Part shown: in pieces, positions 1 to 8,440 of the stretch
How the letters are laid out: every line of letters starts with the position of its first letter
Position numbering within the stretch: the first letter of the stretch is position 1
Assembly (NCBI GenBank): GCA_035530275.1
Contig: DATKVC010000010.1
Location: forward strand, 62,001-126,000
Length of the DNA: 64,000 nt
Reading direction: 5' to 3'
Origin: CAIJMU01 sp035530275
Lineage (GTDB): Bacteria > Spirochaetota > Spirochaetia > Treponematales > Rectinemataceae
Translations under genes and position numbers: made by a program
The notes under the pieces: generated by a model
Databases searched by the model: none
What the model was told of the DNA's origin: nothing
The model's input: the letters and a program-made list of their open reading frames with translations, nothing else

Positions 1-232
1 ACTCCATCCTTCCGATGCAACCCCGAAGTCTGCCGTCTTCGTTCAGGGTGACGAAGGCGCCGAGCCTCGGTTCGCCGGACCGTGGTTCGGGCTTCTGTCC
101 ACGGCGCTTTTCGATTCGCTCCCTTATGGCTTCTCTCGCGATGGAAAGGTAGCGGACTCGTTCTTCCGGAGAGGGTGCGAATGAGAGCCCGGGATCGCCT
201 TCAGTCGAAGGCGATTGCAGCGTATTCGCCAT
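1..232 (-). CDS. AMMECR1 domain protein (AmmeMemoRadiSam system protein A), partial
   Basis: The 5' part of a gene on the minus strand; its 3' end lies beyond position 1. I read 77 codons from an ATG at 232. The translation contains the AMMECR1 signature GAFVTL followed by GRLRGCIG near residues 60-75, the most conserved part of the family. The start overlaps the end of the MEMO gene by 32 bases, so the two are translationally coupled. AMMECR1, MEMO and a dedicated radical SAM enzyme co-occur in many bacteria and archaea; their joint biochemical role is, to my knowledge, not settled. The radical SAM partner is also in this window at 9346-10365. The first 20 or so residues, before the AMMECR1 core, look like a linker. 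Confidence 0.85.
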   Translation of the reverse strand, partial: MANTLQSPSTEGDPGLSFAPSPEERVRYLSIAREAIRERIEKRRGQKPEPRSGEPRLGAFVTLNEDGRLRGCIGRME

Positions 233-1043
233 GCGCGTCATCCTCCCTTTCGCGCGCCGCCCCCGAGTCATGGCGACCGAGGACGCGTGGATTTCCTGCT
301 AGGCCGCTCGCGAGGAATCCCGCTATGCCTCCTATGCCGCAGGAGCCGAGCATTCCCGTCCTGTGGTCCTCGAGCATGGATTCCCAGTCGCCCGATTGGA
401 TGCGGCCGACCAGGCGCTCCGAGCGAATCGAACTCTCCTCGGGGCTTTGCGCGAATTCCAGATCGGAAGAAATGACAAAAAGCGTTGTAGCCTTCCTCTT
501 TCCGAAGACGAGGCCGAGGCCCGAGGCGAGGGACCTTGCGAGAGCGGGGCTCGGCTGTCCGACGAGGAGGGGCAAGATCGGCACACCCGGAAAGAGCCGT
601 GCGACAAAGGGGAGCTGGACCTCGATGGAATGTTCCTCGAGATGGGGGATGTCGCTTTGCGCGTAGAAGGTGCCGCAATCCATGAATTCGGCGACGCAGC
701 GCCTATCGACATCGATGCTGCCGAAGGGCCCCTCGAAGCTCAGCGACTCGGGCAACCAGAGTGCCGATTCCGTCGCCCGATGCCAGGGTCCGATGAGGAC
801 GATGCGGGACAATTTTCGATTCCGGCAGGCGTTCCATGAAAGGGCGGAAAGGTCCCCTGAGTACTCGAGACTCGCGTGAGGCGAGAGTATCGCCGCCGCG
901 GAACCATCGGCCTCCGAGGCCTTCGACGCCGCCGCAGCGAGGAGGCGGTCCACGTCTCTTGATAGCTGGGCTGGATCGTCATCATAAAAGATGCCCGCCC
1001 AGGTGGCTTCGCGCACTTTCCTGTTGCCCTCTTTGTCGGCCAT
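201..1043 (-). CDS. MEMO family protein (AmmeMemoRadiSam system protein B)
   Basis: A 280-residue protein of the MEMO family, relatives of metal-dependent ring-opening dioxygenases. Visible family motifs are SPHA (His56), IGPWHR (His88; the family usually has GPSHH), EEHSIEVQLPF (residues 137-146) and GSCGIGG (Cys235). These supply the probable metal ligands. The family motif SSD-x-x-H appears here as SSDLEF (192-197), so the usual histidine is replaced by Phe197. I chose ATG at 1043; an in-frame GTG lies at 1049. Neither has a Shine-Dalgarno sequence, but a promoter with TATACT ends 7 nt before 1043, suggesting a leaderless message. Its 3' end overlaps AMMECR1 by 32 nt. A catalytic function has not been shown for bacterial members. 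Confidence 0.88.
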   Translation of the reverse strand: MADKEGNRKVREATWAGIFYDDDPAQLSRDVDRLLAAAASKASEADGSAAAILSPHASLEYSGDLSALSWNACRNRKLSRIVLIGPWHRATESALWLPESLSFEGPFGSIDVDRRCVAEFMDCGTFYAQSDIPHLEEHSIEVQLPFVARLFPGVPILPLLVGQPSPALARSLASGLGLVFGKRKATTLFVISSDLEFAQSPEESSIRSERLVGRIQSGDWESMLEDHRTGMLGSCGIGGIAGFLASGLAGNPRVLGRHDSGAAREREDDAHGEYAAIAFD

Positions 1044-1050
1044 ACTCACC

Positions 1051-1078
1051 AGTATAGGCTTTGTCCCCCGGGTCGCAA
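1051..1078 (-). promoter_or_regulatory. sigma70-type promoter of the MEMO-AMMECR1 operon
   Basis: Reading the minus strand, TTGCGA (1078-1073), a 16-nt spacer and TATACT (1056-1051). The ATG at 1043 comes 7 nt after the -10 box, so transcription would begin at or next to the start codon. Predicted from sequence only. Confidence 0.5.
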
Positions 1079-1095
1079 GTGAAAGGATGGTTTAG

Positions 1096-2436
1096 GTGAA
1101 GGCGCTCATTGTGGACGACGAGAGAGGCCTGAGTTCCTCCCTTGTCGAATTCCTCGCTCTGGATGATATTGAGGCCCTTTCCGCGGCCACTGCCGCCGAG
1201 GCCCTCGGGCTTCTCGGAGAAACCACCTTCGACGTCGTGGTTTCGGATCTGAGGATGCCGGGCATGGACGGCATCGGTCTTCTATCCCGGATCAGGGAGC
1301 TTGGACTCGGTCTCCCCTTCATCATGATGTCAGCCCACGGCGAGGTGAAGGATGCCGTCGCGGCGATGAAAGGCGGGGCCTGGGACTACCTGGTCAAACC
1401 CTTCGACCCCGAAGAACTCCTCCTTCGGATTCGAAAGGCCGTCGCCGAACGCCGGGCCCTCGACAAGCTGGCCGTCGGCATGCGCGGAACCGCGGACCGC
1501 GGCGGTCTCGTCGGGGATAGCTCGGTTATGGTCGCGGTGCGCAGGCTCATCGCCAAGGCCGCCCCGAGCCCGGCTACCATCCTTTTGACCGGGGAGAGCG
1601 GCACAGGCAAGGAAGTGGCGGCGCGCAGCATTCACAGCCTGTCCGGAAGGGAAGGGCCCTTCGTGGCCGTTAATATAGGCGCCCTTCCCGAAACCCTCCT
1701 CGAAAGCGAGCTCTTCGGCCATGAGAAGGGAGCCTTCACGGGGGCCGACGCCCGAAGGCCGGGCCTTTTCGAGGCAGCGCAGGGCGGCACCCTCTTCCTC
1801 GACGAGATAGGCGAACTCCCCCTTCACCTTCAAGTCAAACTCCTCCGAGCCATCCAGGAGCGGAAGGTGCAGCGCCTCGGCTCCTCGACGAGCATTCCCG
1901 TCGACGTGCGCTTTCTCGCGGCGACGAATCGCGATCTCGAAGTCGAGGTCAAGGCCGGGCGTTTCCGAGAAGACCTGTATTACCGGATCGATGTCGTGCG
2001 CATCAGGCTTCCTCCCCTTCGGGAGCGGGAGGGAGATCGCAGCCTTCTCGCGGGGCATTTCTTCTCGATGCTCACGAGACAGCTCGGGCGCAAGCTCGAG
2101 GGCATTTCGCCCTCGGCCCTCGCCGTCATCGAGGCCCATCCCTTCCCGGGAAATGTGCGCGAGCTGGCGAACCTCATAGAGCGCGCTATCATCCTCGCCG
2201 AGGGGCCATGGCTCGAGGCGGCCGATTTCAGGCTCAATTCCCTGCAATCGGGAGCCCCAGTCCCCGGATCGGATTCGCCGAAAAGCCTCGCGGAAATCGA
2301 GCACGAAGCCATCGTCGCCGCCCTGCTCCGCAATCGTTGGCACCGCGAGCGAAGCGCCGGGGAGCTCGGGATTACGAGGCGAACACTGCTCAATAAAATG
2401 AAGGAGTATGGAATCGAGGCCCCTCAAGGAGCTTGA
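1096..2436 (+). CDS. NtrC-family sigma54-dependent response regulator
   Basis: A 446-residue three-domain activator. Residues 1-115 are a receiver domain with acidic DD at 7-8, phospho-acceptor Asp51 (SDLRMPG) and Lys in VKPFD. Residues about 135-370 are a sigma54-interacting AAA+ ATPase with Walker A GESGTGKE, the sigma54-contact loop GAFTGA and a Walker B FLDEIGE. The C terminus (about 395-446) is a Fis-type helix-turn-helix. Such proteins are phosphorylated by a partner histidine kinase and open sigma54 promoters. No kinase is adjacent, so this looks like an orphan whose partner and targets are unknown. The start is GTG at 1096, preceded by AAAGGA about 8 nt upstream. It is divergent from the MEMO operon. 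Confidence 0.93.
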   Translation: MKALIVDDERGLSSSLVEFLALDDIEALSAATAAEALGLLGETTFDVVVSDLRMPGMDGIGLLSRIRELGLGLPFIMMSAHGEVKDAVAAMKGGAWDYLVKPFDPEELLLRIRKAVAERRALDKLAVGMRGTADRGGLVGDSSVMVAVRRLIAKAAPSPATILLTGESGTGKEVAARSIHSLSGREGPFVAVNIGALPETLLESELFGHEKGAFTGADARRPGLFEAAQGGTLFLDEIGELPLHLQVKLLRAIQERKVQRLGSSTSIPVDVRFLAATNRDLEVEVKAGRFREDLYYRIDVVRIRLPPLREREGDRSLLAGHFFSMLTRQLGRKLEGISPSALAVIEAHPFPGNVRELANLIERAIILAEGPWLEAADFRLNSLQSGAPVPGSDSPKSLAEIEHEAIVAALLRNRWHRERSAGELGITRRTLLNKMKEYGIEAPQGA

Positions 2437-2454
2437 GCCCCTGCCGCCCTTCGC

Positions 2455-4845
2455 TTAGGCTTTGGGCATTTCCGGGAAGGAGCCCAAGGGAAAGAGCTTC
2501 TCGACCGCCTCGTCGATAGTCTCGACGAAGTGCAATTCCGCGGAGTCCCTGACTTCCTTCGGGATGTCTTCTAGGTCCTTGCGGTTCCCCTCGGGAAGCA
2601 GGATCGCTGCAATGCCGTTGCGATGCGCGGCCAGAACCTTTTCCTTGACGCCGCCGATGGCGAGGACTCTGCCCGTCAGCGTGATCTCCCCTGTCATCGC
2701 TATTCCCGCGCGGAGAGAGACTCCGGAGAGGGCCGAGAGGAGGGCCGCGGTGAGGGCGATTCCCGCCGAGGGACCATCCTTCGGGATCGCGCCCTCGGGA
2801 ACGTGTATGTGTATGGTCTTTTTCGCGAAAACCTTTTCGGCCAGTCCGTAACTCGCCGCATGGGCACGGATGTAGGTGAGGGCGGCTCTGGCGCTCTCTT
2901 TCATCACATCGCCGAGATTGCCCGTCAGGATCAGGCCCTCGTCTCCGGAGAATAGGGCGGCCTCGATCGGCAGCATCGTGCCCCCCGATTCCGTCCAGGC
3001 GAGGCCGTTGGCGACTCCAGGCCTACTCTCCCGCACGAGGAGGTCCTCGTCTCGTCGCCTCTTGCCGAGGAGTTTTTCGACACGCTTCGCCGTGACGGTC
3101 GTCGACCAGGCCGCAAGCCTTTCGCGGTCCTCGGCCAGGCCCTGGGCCACGGCCTCGCGCGAAAGCTTTCTAACGAGGCGGGAGATCTCGCGCTCGAGAT
3201 TCCTCACCCCCGATTCCATCGTGTAGTGCCTGATGATCTCGAGAATGGCATCTTCGCGGAAGGCGAGCTTCGCGCCTTCGAAACCGGCCGCCTTGACGGC
3301 CTTCGGCACGATGTAGCGCTTCGCGATGGCGAGCTTCTCGAATTCCGAGTAGCCGGGGATTTCGATGATCTCCATTCTATCGATGAGGGGGAGGGGAATG
3401 CCGTTGAGGGAGTTGGCCGTCGTCACGAACATCACGTCCGAGAGGTCGTAGGGCAACTCGAGGTAATGATCGACGAAGGTCCCGTTCTGCTCGGGATCGA
3501 GGACTTCGAGGAGGGCCGAGGCCGGATCGCCGCGGAAATCGCTCGACATCTTGTCGATCTCGTCGAGGAGGAAGACCGGATTGACCGTTCCCGCCTTCCT
3601 CATCGACTGGAGGATCTTTCCCGGGAGGGCTCCGACATAGGTCTTGCGGTGGCCCCTAATTTCGGCCTCGTCGCGGAGCCCGCCGAGGCTGACCCGAATG
3701 AAATTTCTTCCGAGGGATCGGGCGATCGAACGGCCGAGGGAGGTCTTGCCCGTCCCAGGCGGACCCACGAGGCAGAGGATGGGGCTTCGCGGATTGCCCG
3801 AAAGGATCCTCGCCGCGAGGTGTTCGAGGATTCTCTCCTTCGTTTTCTCCATGCCGAAGTGATCTTCATCGAGAATCCTGGCGGCCTGCTCGAGATCGCG
3901 ATTTTCCTCGCTCCGCGTCGACCAGGGAAGGTCGGCTAGCCATTCGCAGTAGTAGCGGAGCACGCCGGCCTCGGGGGAGAAGGCCTGGAGTTTGGCCAGT
4001 CGAGCGAGCTCTTTTTTCGCCTTGGCGAGGACCTCGGGGGGCGGATTCTTCGCCACGATGGCTTTTTCGAGCTCGACGCTCTCCGATTCGTCGCCCTCCT
4101 TGCCGAGTTCTCGGTTGATTTCCTTGAGCTGCTCTTGGAGGAAGTATTCCTTCTGCTGCCGGTCTATCCTCGTGCGCACCTTGCCGCTGATGCGGCGCTG
4201 TATGGTCAGCACCTCGATTTCAGATTCGATGATTTCGGCTATCGTCTCGAGGCGTGCCTGCGTGCCTTCGGTCTCGAGAATGAGCTGCTTGGGTTGCGCC
4301 TTGACGAGGAGGGCGTTGCCGACCAGGTCGCAGAAGTCCTCGGCAAGGGTAGCGCGCTCGATCGCGGCCTGGGTTTCTTGGGGAATTTTTCTTGCAAGTT
4401 CGGCGTACTGGGCGAAACTCCGCTTGACGAGGGCGATGGTCGCCTCGACCTCGGCCTTGTCGACGGCAAACCCCTCCGTTTGCAGGGGTTCGATGACGAC
4501 AGCCATATGGTCTTTTCGAAAGACGTTCTTCCTGATCTTGACCCTTCGCTCTCCCTCGACGAGGAGGCGAAGACTGCCATCGGGGAGCCGGAGCTGCTGC
4601 ACGATGTGGACCACGGTCCCGACCCCATGAACCTCGATCTCGGCCTTTTTCTCGTCGGCCGCTCCCTTGAGGAGGGCGACGACGATGCGTTTCTCTCCTC
4701 GTGCCGCCTCATCGGTGGCCGCTATCGAGAATTTCGTCGATACGAGGAGGGGCGCGATGCTGTTGGGAAAGACGACGATATCGCGGACGTGGACCAGGGG
4801 AAGCTCGACCTGCGAGCCTCCTGTGAGGGCCTCGAGCAGGCTCAT
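2455..4845 (-). CDS. lon: ATP-dependent protease Lon
   Basis: A 796-residue protein of normal Lon length. It has an N-terminal substrate-binding LON domain (about 1-205), a coiled central helical region, an AAA+ module with Walker A GPPGTGKT and Walker B FLLDEIDK, and a C-terminal serine-lysine protease domain with catalytic Ser in DGPSAGIAL and Lys in GGVKEK. It degrades misfolded and regulatory proteins in the cytoplasm. The ATG at 4845 overlaps the clpX stop codon (ATGA), so it is the last gene of a tig-clpP-clpX-lon operon. Having both Clp and Lon proteases downstream of trigger factor in one unit makes this a protein-folding and turnover operon. Nothing in the sequence looks damaged. Confidence 0.97.
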   Translation of the reverse strand: MSLLEALTGGSQVELPLVHVRDIVVFPNSIAPLLVSTKFSIAATDEAARGEKRIVVALLKGAADEKKAEIEVHGVGTVVHIVQQLRLPDGSLRLLVEGERRVKIRKNVFRKDHMAVVIEPLQTEGFAVDKAEVEATIALVKRSFAQYAELARKIPQETQAAIERATLAEDFCDLVGNALLVKAQPKQLILETEGTQARLETIAEIIESEIEVLTIQRRISGKVRTRIDRQQKEYFLQEQLKEINRELGKEGDESESVELEKAIVAKNPPPEVLAKAKKELARLAKLQAFSPEAGVLRYYCEWLADLPWSTRSEENRDLEQAARILDEDHFGMEKTKERILEHLAARILSGNPRSPILCLVGPPGTGKTSLGRSIARSLGRNFIRVSLGGLRDEAEIRGHRKTYVGALPGKILQSMRKAGTVNPVFLLDEIDKMSSDFRGDPASALLEVLDPEQNGTFVDHYLELPYDLSDVMFVTTANSLNGIPLPLIDRMEIIEIPGYSEFEKLAIAKRYIVPKAVKAAGFEGAKLAFREDAILEIIRHYTMESGVRNLEREISRLVRKLSREAVAQGLAEDRERLAAWSTTVTAKRVEKLLGKRRRDEDLLVRESRPGVANGLAWTESGGTMLPIEAALFSGDEGLILTGNLGDVMKESARAALTYIRAHAASYGLAEKVFAKKTIHIHVPEGAIPKDGPSAGIALTAALLSALSGVSLRAGIAMTGEITLTGRVLAIGGVKEKVLAAHRNGIAAILLPEGNRKDLEDIPKEVRDSAELHFVETIDEAVEKLFPLGSFPEMPKA

Positions 4846-6113
4846 GCGCTCTTTTTTAGTATCTCCACGGCCGGGATGCCGTCGGATTCGACGCAGGCCC
4901 GGTCGACGAGGACCTTCTTCGCCCCCTCGATGGATGGAATGTCGTACATGACGTCCATCATGAGGTTTTCGACGATCGAGCGGAGACCGCGGGCCCCCGT
5001 ATTCCGTACGATGGCCTTTTCGGCTATCGCGTCGACCGCGCCCTCGTCGAAGACCAGCTCGACCTCGTCGATGCGGAAGGTTTCCTGGTATTGGCGGAGG
5101 ACGGCGTTCTTCGGCTCGGTGATGATGCGCTTGAGATCGTCCTTGGTGAGTTCGTTGAGGCCGACCTGGATGGGAAGCCTGCCGATGAACTCGGGGATTA
5201 GGCCGAACTTCACGAGATCGTCGGGATGGAGCTGCGAAAAGAGGGCGGCGAATTCGCGCTTGCCCTTCGGCTTGACGTCGGCGCCGAAACCGAGGGCCGT
5301 CTTGGCGACGCGGCCCTCGATGATGCGATCGAGTCCCACGAAGGCTCCGCCGCAGATGAAAAGGATGTTGCTCGTGTCGATGCGGAGGTATTCCTGCTGG
5401 GGGTGTTTGCGCCCGCCTTGAGGAGGAACGTTGGCCTGGGTTCCCTCGATGATCTTAAGCAGGGCCTGTTGCACGCCCTCGCCCGAGACATCGCGGGTGA
5501 TCGAGACGTTTTCACCCTTGCGGGAAATCTTGTCGATCTCGTCGATATAGACGATGCCGCGCTCGGCCGCCGCGATGTTTCCGCCGGCGTTCTGGATGAG
5601 CTTGAGGAGGATGTTCTCGACGTCCTCGCCGACATAACCGGCCTCGGTAAGGGTCGTCGCGTCCGCCATCGCGAAGGGAACTTTGAGCTTGCGCGCGAGC
5701 GTCCGCGCGAGAAGGGTCTTGCCCGTTCCCGTCGGCCCGATGAGGAGGACGTTCGACTTTTCGAGCTCGACCTCGGCCTTCTCGTCGGCCATGTGGGCGA
5801 TGCGTTTGTAATGGTTGTATACCGCAACGGACAGGGCTTTTTTCGCGTAATCCTGGCCGATCACGAATTGGTCGAGGTATTCCTTGAGCTCGTGCGGCTT
5901 CGGCACTTCGCCGGTAAAGCCGTCAGCTATCTCTTCCTCGTCCTCTTCGATGATCTGCGCGCAGATGTGCACGCATTCGTCGCAGATGTAGACGCCGGGG
6001 CCGGAGATGAGTCTCCTGGCGAACTCCGCGCTTTTCCCGCAGAAGGAGCACTGTCGCTCCTCTCCGTTTCCGCTCCCGCCGCTATTCCCGCTATTTTGCT
6101 TCGAGCGTGCCAT
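4842..6113 (-). CDS. clpX: ATP-dependent Clp protease ATP-binding subunit ClpX
   Basis: A 423-residue AAA+ unfoldase. The N-terminal zinc-binding domain has four cysteines (C22, C25, C44, C47). Walker A is GPTGTGKT, followed by the pore loop GYVGEDVE and Walker B IVYIDEIDK. ClpX recognises tagged substrates, unfolds them and feeds them to ClpP. The reading frame is open about 100 nt further upstream, inside clpP, but the real start is ATG at 6113. It has GGAGG at proper spacing and gives the standard N terminus just before the zinc domain. The gene overlaps the end of clpP by 23 nt and its stop overlaps the lon start, so the three protease genes are translationally linked. Confidence 0.97.
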   Translation of the reverse strand: MARSKQNSGNSGGSGNGEERQCSFCGKSAEFARRLISGPGVYICDECVHICAQIIEEDEEEIADGFTGEVPKPHELKEYLDQFVIGQDYAKKALSVAVYNHYKRIAHMADEKAEVELEKSNVLLIGPTGTGKTLLARTLARKLKVPFAMADATTLTEAGYVGEDVENILLKLIQNAGGNIAAAERGIVYIDEIDKISRKGENVSITRDVSGEGVQQALLKIIEGTQANVPPQGGRKHPQQEYLRIDTSNILFICGGAFVGLDRIIEGRVAKTALGFGADVKPKGKREFAALFSQLHPDDLVKFGLIPEFIGRLPIQVGLNELTKDDLKRIITEPKNAVLRQYQETFRIDEVELVFDEGAVDAIAEKAIVRNTGARGLRSIVENLMMDVMYDIPSIEGAKKVLVDRACVESDGIPAVEILKKSA

Positions 6114-6711
6114 GTTTCCTCCGTTCGAGGATCTTGTCCACGAGACCGTAGGCGAGAGCCTCTTCGGCAGACATGTAGAAATCGCGCTCCATGTCGGCCG
6201 ACACCGTTTCAAGGCTCTTGCCCGCGTGCCTCGCGAAATGCTCGACCGTCATTTTCTTGAGGCGGAGTATTTCCTTGGCCTGCAGGCTGATATCGGAAGC
6301 TTGGCCCTGGGCGCCGCCCCAGGGCTGGTGTATGAGAATGCGGGAGGAGGGGAGGGCGAAGCGCTTTCCGGCAGTGCCGCAGGCGAGCATCAGTGCGCCC
6401 ATCGAGGCGGCTTGGCCGAGACAAATCGTTTGCACATCGGGTTTTATATACTGAATGGTGTCGTAGATGGCCAAACCGGCCGTTACCGAGCCGCCAGGGC
6501 TATTCACATAGAGGGAAATGTCCTTTTCGGGGTCCTGGGACTCCAAGAAGAGAAGCTGGGCGACCGTCAGGTCGGCCGTGAGATCGTTGATCTCCCCGTC
6601 GATGAAGATGATGCGATCCTTGAGAAGCCGGGAATATATGTCATAAGAACGCTCGCCGATGCCGGTCTGCTCTATGACGATGGGTACGAGATTGTGCATC
6701 CTCTCATCCAT
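6091..6711 (-). CDS. clpP: ATP-dependent Clp protease proteolytic subunit ClpP
   Basis: A 206-residue serine protease with the ClpP catalytic triad Ser103 (GQAASMGA), His128 (ILIHQP) and Asp177 (ERDFYM). It forms the barrel that degrades polypeptides delivered by ClpX. Length and motifs are standard. I keep ATG at 6711. A second in-frame ATG at 6699 gives the more usual N terminus (MHNLVP), but the purine-rich GAGAGG there abuts the codon, so the true start is uncertain by four residues. The gene lies between tig and clpX. A hairpin (6738-6760) sits in the tig-clpP gap. Confidence 0.96.
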   Translation of the reverse strand: MDERMHNLVPIVIEQTGIGERSYDIYSRLLKDRIIFIDGEINDLTADLTVAQLLFLESQDPEKDISLYVNSPGGSVTAGLAIYDTIQYIKPDVQTICLGQAASMGALMLACGTAGKRFALPSSRILIHQPWGGAQGQASDISLQAKEILRLKKMTVEHFARHAGKSLETVSADMERDFYMSAEEALAYGLVDKILERRKHGTLEAK

Positions 6712-6737
6712 GGGGGTCGCCTTTCGTATCGGATTGT

Positions 6738-6760
6738 TCGCTCCCCAACATGGGGAGCGA
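6738..6760 (-). repeat. intercistronic hairpin between tig and clpP
   Basis: A perfect 9-bp inverted repeat (TCGCTCCCC / GGGGAGCGA) around a 5-nt loop, 10 nt past the tig stop codon and 26 nt before the clpP start. No T-run follows on the minus strand, so it is more likely an mRNA stability or processing element than a full terminator. Confidence 0.6.
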
Positions 6761-6770
6761 CCTCATCAAC

Positions 6771-8129
6771 TTACTGCTTATCGGCGACTGCGTCCATGTA
6801 AGAGAGCCTTGCACCTGTCTTGACCTTGGCCGCGGCGAGAACCTCCGCGAGGAGACGGTCTTCCTTGATCCGCTCGCGAAGATAATCGAGGTTGCTGTGC
6901 TTCTCGTATTCCGCGCGCACCTCGTCGACGCTCATGTTGGATTCCGTCGCGATCCGGCCGAGCTCCGCGTCGAGATCGGCATCGCTGCATTTGTACTTGC
7001 CCTCGATCGTCAGCTTTTCGAGCACGAGACGGGTCGCGATGGACTTCTCTGCATTCGGCCGCCAGTCGTTGAGGAGATCGGTTCGAGTCTTCCCCGAGTA
7101 GGACAGGGTCTTGTCGAGCTGGTCGATGCTTTCCATTCCCATCTGGCGCATCATGTTGTCGAGGCGCATGGCGAGTTCGGCCTCGACCATCGAGGGGGGA
7201 AGGTCGACGCTCGTCCTGGCCATGAGGGCGTCGATCAGGGCCTTTTCCTGCATCTGCTTGAGCCTGTCCGCGAGACGCTTTTCGAGCTGGTTCCGCACGT
7301 CGGCTTTGAGCTCGGCGAGGGTCTTGTACTTCTCCGACACGTCCTGGGCGAACTCGTCGTCGAGATCGGGGAGCTTCTTTTCCTTGAGCTTGGTGAGGGT
7401 GAGTTCCACCTTCACCGTCTTTCCGGCGAGTTCGGAGTACTCGTAGTCGGCGGGAAAGACCTTTTCGAAAGTCTTCGTCGCGCCCTTCGTGAGCCCGATG
7501 ACCTCGTCGTCGAATTTGTAGAGATTGTAACCCGTCCCGATCTCGAAGGTGAAATCCTCACGGGCGCTTCCGTCGACGGCCTTCCCTTCCGCGTCGACCT
7601 CGTGGTAGTTGACGGTGGCGATATCGCCCTTGACGGCCGCTGCGGAATCGGCCTTTTCCATGACGATGGCATTCCTGTCGCGGATGGCCTCGATTTCGCG
7701 TTCCTCATCCGAAAGCTCGACCTTGGCCTCGGGCACCTCGATGGCCAAACCCTTCCAGTCCGGCGCGACGACCTCGGGGAAGATGTCGTAGGTCACGGCG
7801 AAGGTGAAATCCTTGTCGATGGCGAATTCGGGATTTCCTTCGAGGCTGGGCTGCGAATAGGCGATCGGCTTTTCGGGGATCTCGGTGATGGCCTCCTCGA
7901 CGGCCTTCTCGAGAACCCTGCCCATCGTGTCGAGCCTGAGACCATCGCCGAACTTGCGCTCGAGGACGGAAGCGGGCACATGGCCCTTGCGGAAACCTGG
8001 AATGGTGACGCTCCGTGAGTACTCGGCGAGAAGACCGTCATATTCCTTGCGGCAATCCGCCGCTGCGACGGTCACCGTGAGCTTGACGCTGGAATGTTCG
8101 AGGCGCTCGATGTTCTTGCTTGCTACCAT
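6771..8129 (-). CDS. tig: trigger factor (ribosome-associated chaperone and prolyl isomerase)
   Basis: A 452-residue trigger factor. The N-terminal ribosome-binding domain is at residues 1-115. A central FKBP-type prolyl isomerase domain (about 150-240) is recognisable by GDIATVNYHE and FEIGTGYNLYKFDDEVIG. A long helical C-terminal chaperone domain follows. It binds nascent chains at the ribosome exit. The open frame runs on upstream, but the start is ATG at 8129 with AGAGGAAA before it, giving the normal N terminus MVASKNIERLEHS. It heads the tig-clpP-clpX-lon operon. The start lies only 28 nt past the T-run of the upstream tRNA terminator, leaving very little room for an independent promoter. 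Confidence 0.95.
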   Translation of the reverse strand: MVASKNIERLEHSSVKLTVTVAAADCRKEYDGLLAEYSRSVTIPGFRKGHVPASVLERKFGDGLRLDTMGRVLEKAVEEAITEIPEKPIAYSQPSLEGNPEFAIDKDFTFAVTYDIFPEVVAPDWKGLAIEVPEAKVELSDEEREIEAIRDRNAIVMEKADSAAAVKGDIATVNYHEVDAEGKAVDGSAREDFTFEIGTGYNLYKFDDEVIGLTKGATKTFEKVFPADYEYSELAGKTVKVELTLTKLKEKKLPDLDDEFAQDVSEKYKTLAELKADVRNQLEKRLADRLKQMQEKALIDALMARTSVDLPPSMVEAELAMRLDNMMRQMGMESIDQLDKTLSYSGKTRTDLLNDWRPNAEKSIATRLVLEKLTIEGKYKCSDADLDAELGRIATESNMSVDEVRAEYEKHSNLDYLRERIKEDRLLAEVLAAAKVKTGARLSYMDAVADKQ

Positions 8130-8140
8130 AGGTTTCCTCT

Positions 8141-8156
8141 TTCTTCGGACGAAGAA
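8141..8156. promoter_or_regulatory. 16-bp palindrome in the tig leader
   Basis: A perfect inverted repeat, TTCTTCG GA CGAAGAA, just upstream of the tig ribosome-binding site and overlapping a -10-like TATTCT (minus strand, 8158-8153). It could be a repressor operator or a short RNA hairpin. It does not match CIRCE. Confidence 0.4.
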
Positions 8157-8157
8157 T

Positions 8158-8187
8158 AAAAAAGGCGATTCGGTCGTCCGAATCGCC
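8158..8187 (-). terminator. Rho-independent terminator after the tRNA-Lys/tRNA-Gly unit
   Basis: On the minus strand, GGCGATTCGG and CCGAATCGCC form a perfect 10-bp GC-rich stem with a 4-nt loop, followed by six T. It begins 11 nt past the tRNA-Gly 3' end and ends 28 nt before the tig start codon. Confidence 0.85.
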
Positions 8188-8198
8188 TCGTCGTTGAG

Positions 8199-8270
8199 AG
8201 CGGGAAACGGGAGTCGGACCCGCGACATCCACCTTGGCAAGGTGGCGCTCTACCACTGAGCTATTCCCGC
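8199..8270 (-). tRNA. tRNA-Gly(GCC), copy 1
   Basis: A 72-nt cloverleaf with acceptor GCGGGAA/TTCCCGC, discriminator T and an anticodon stem-loop centred on GCC. No CCA is encoded, so the CCA-adding enzyme at 14362-15714 must finish it. The sequence is identical to the copy at 8441-8512. Confidence 0.95.
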
Positions 8271-8276
8271 AGGATA

Positions 8277-8349
8277 TGAGCCGCGCAGGCATCGAACCTG
8301 CGACCCGCAGATTAAGAGTCTGCTGCTCTGCCAGCTGAGCTAGCGGCCC
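8277..8349 (-). tRNA. tRNA-Lys(CTT), copy 1
   Basis: A 73-nt tRNA with acceptor GGGCCGC/GCGGCTC (one G-T pair), discriminator A and anticodon loop CTCTTAA, which gives CTT. It is identical to the copy at 8977-9049 and lies 6 nt upstream of tRNA-Gly copy 1 in a common unit. No CCA is encoded. Confidence 0.95.
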
Positions 8350-8391
8350 ATGTTTCCGCGGCGACGTCCATCGCGCCGCTCGGGAGACCAG

Positions 8392-8420
8392 ACAATACCG
8401 ACCGCCTCGACTTTCGTCAA
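8392..8420 (-). promoter_or_regulatory. promoter of the tRNA-Lys/tRNA-Gly unit
   Basis: On the minus strand, TTGACG (8420-8415), a 17-nt spacer and TATTGT (8397-8392). The predicted start is about 36 nt before tRNA-Lys copy 1. With the terminator at 8158-8187 this makes a complete two-tRNA transcription unit. Confidence 0.7.
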
Positions 8421-8440
8421 GCTGGCCGTCTTGCCGGAAA

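Noticed and set aside
1330..2427. Long minus-strand frame opposite the NtrC-type regulator
   Set aside because: No recognisable family, antisense to a gene with intact REC, AAA+ and HTH motifs.
8141..8156. CIRCE heat-shock element before tig
   Set aside because: The palindrome TTCTTCG-GA-CGAAGAA has neither the sequence nor the 9-nt spacer of CIRCE (TTAGCACTC-N9-GAGTGCTAA).
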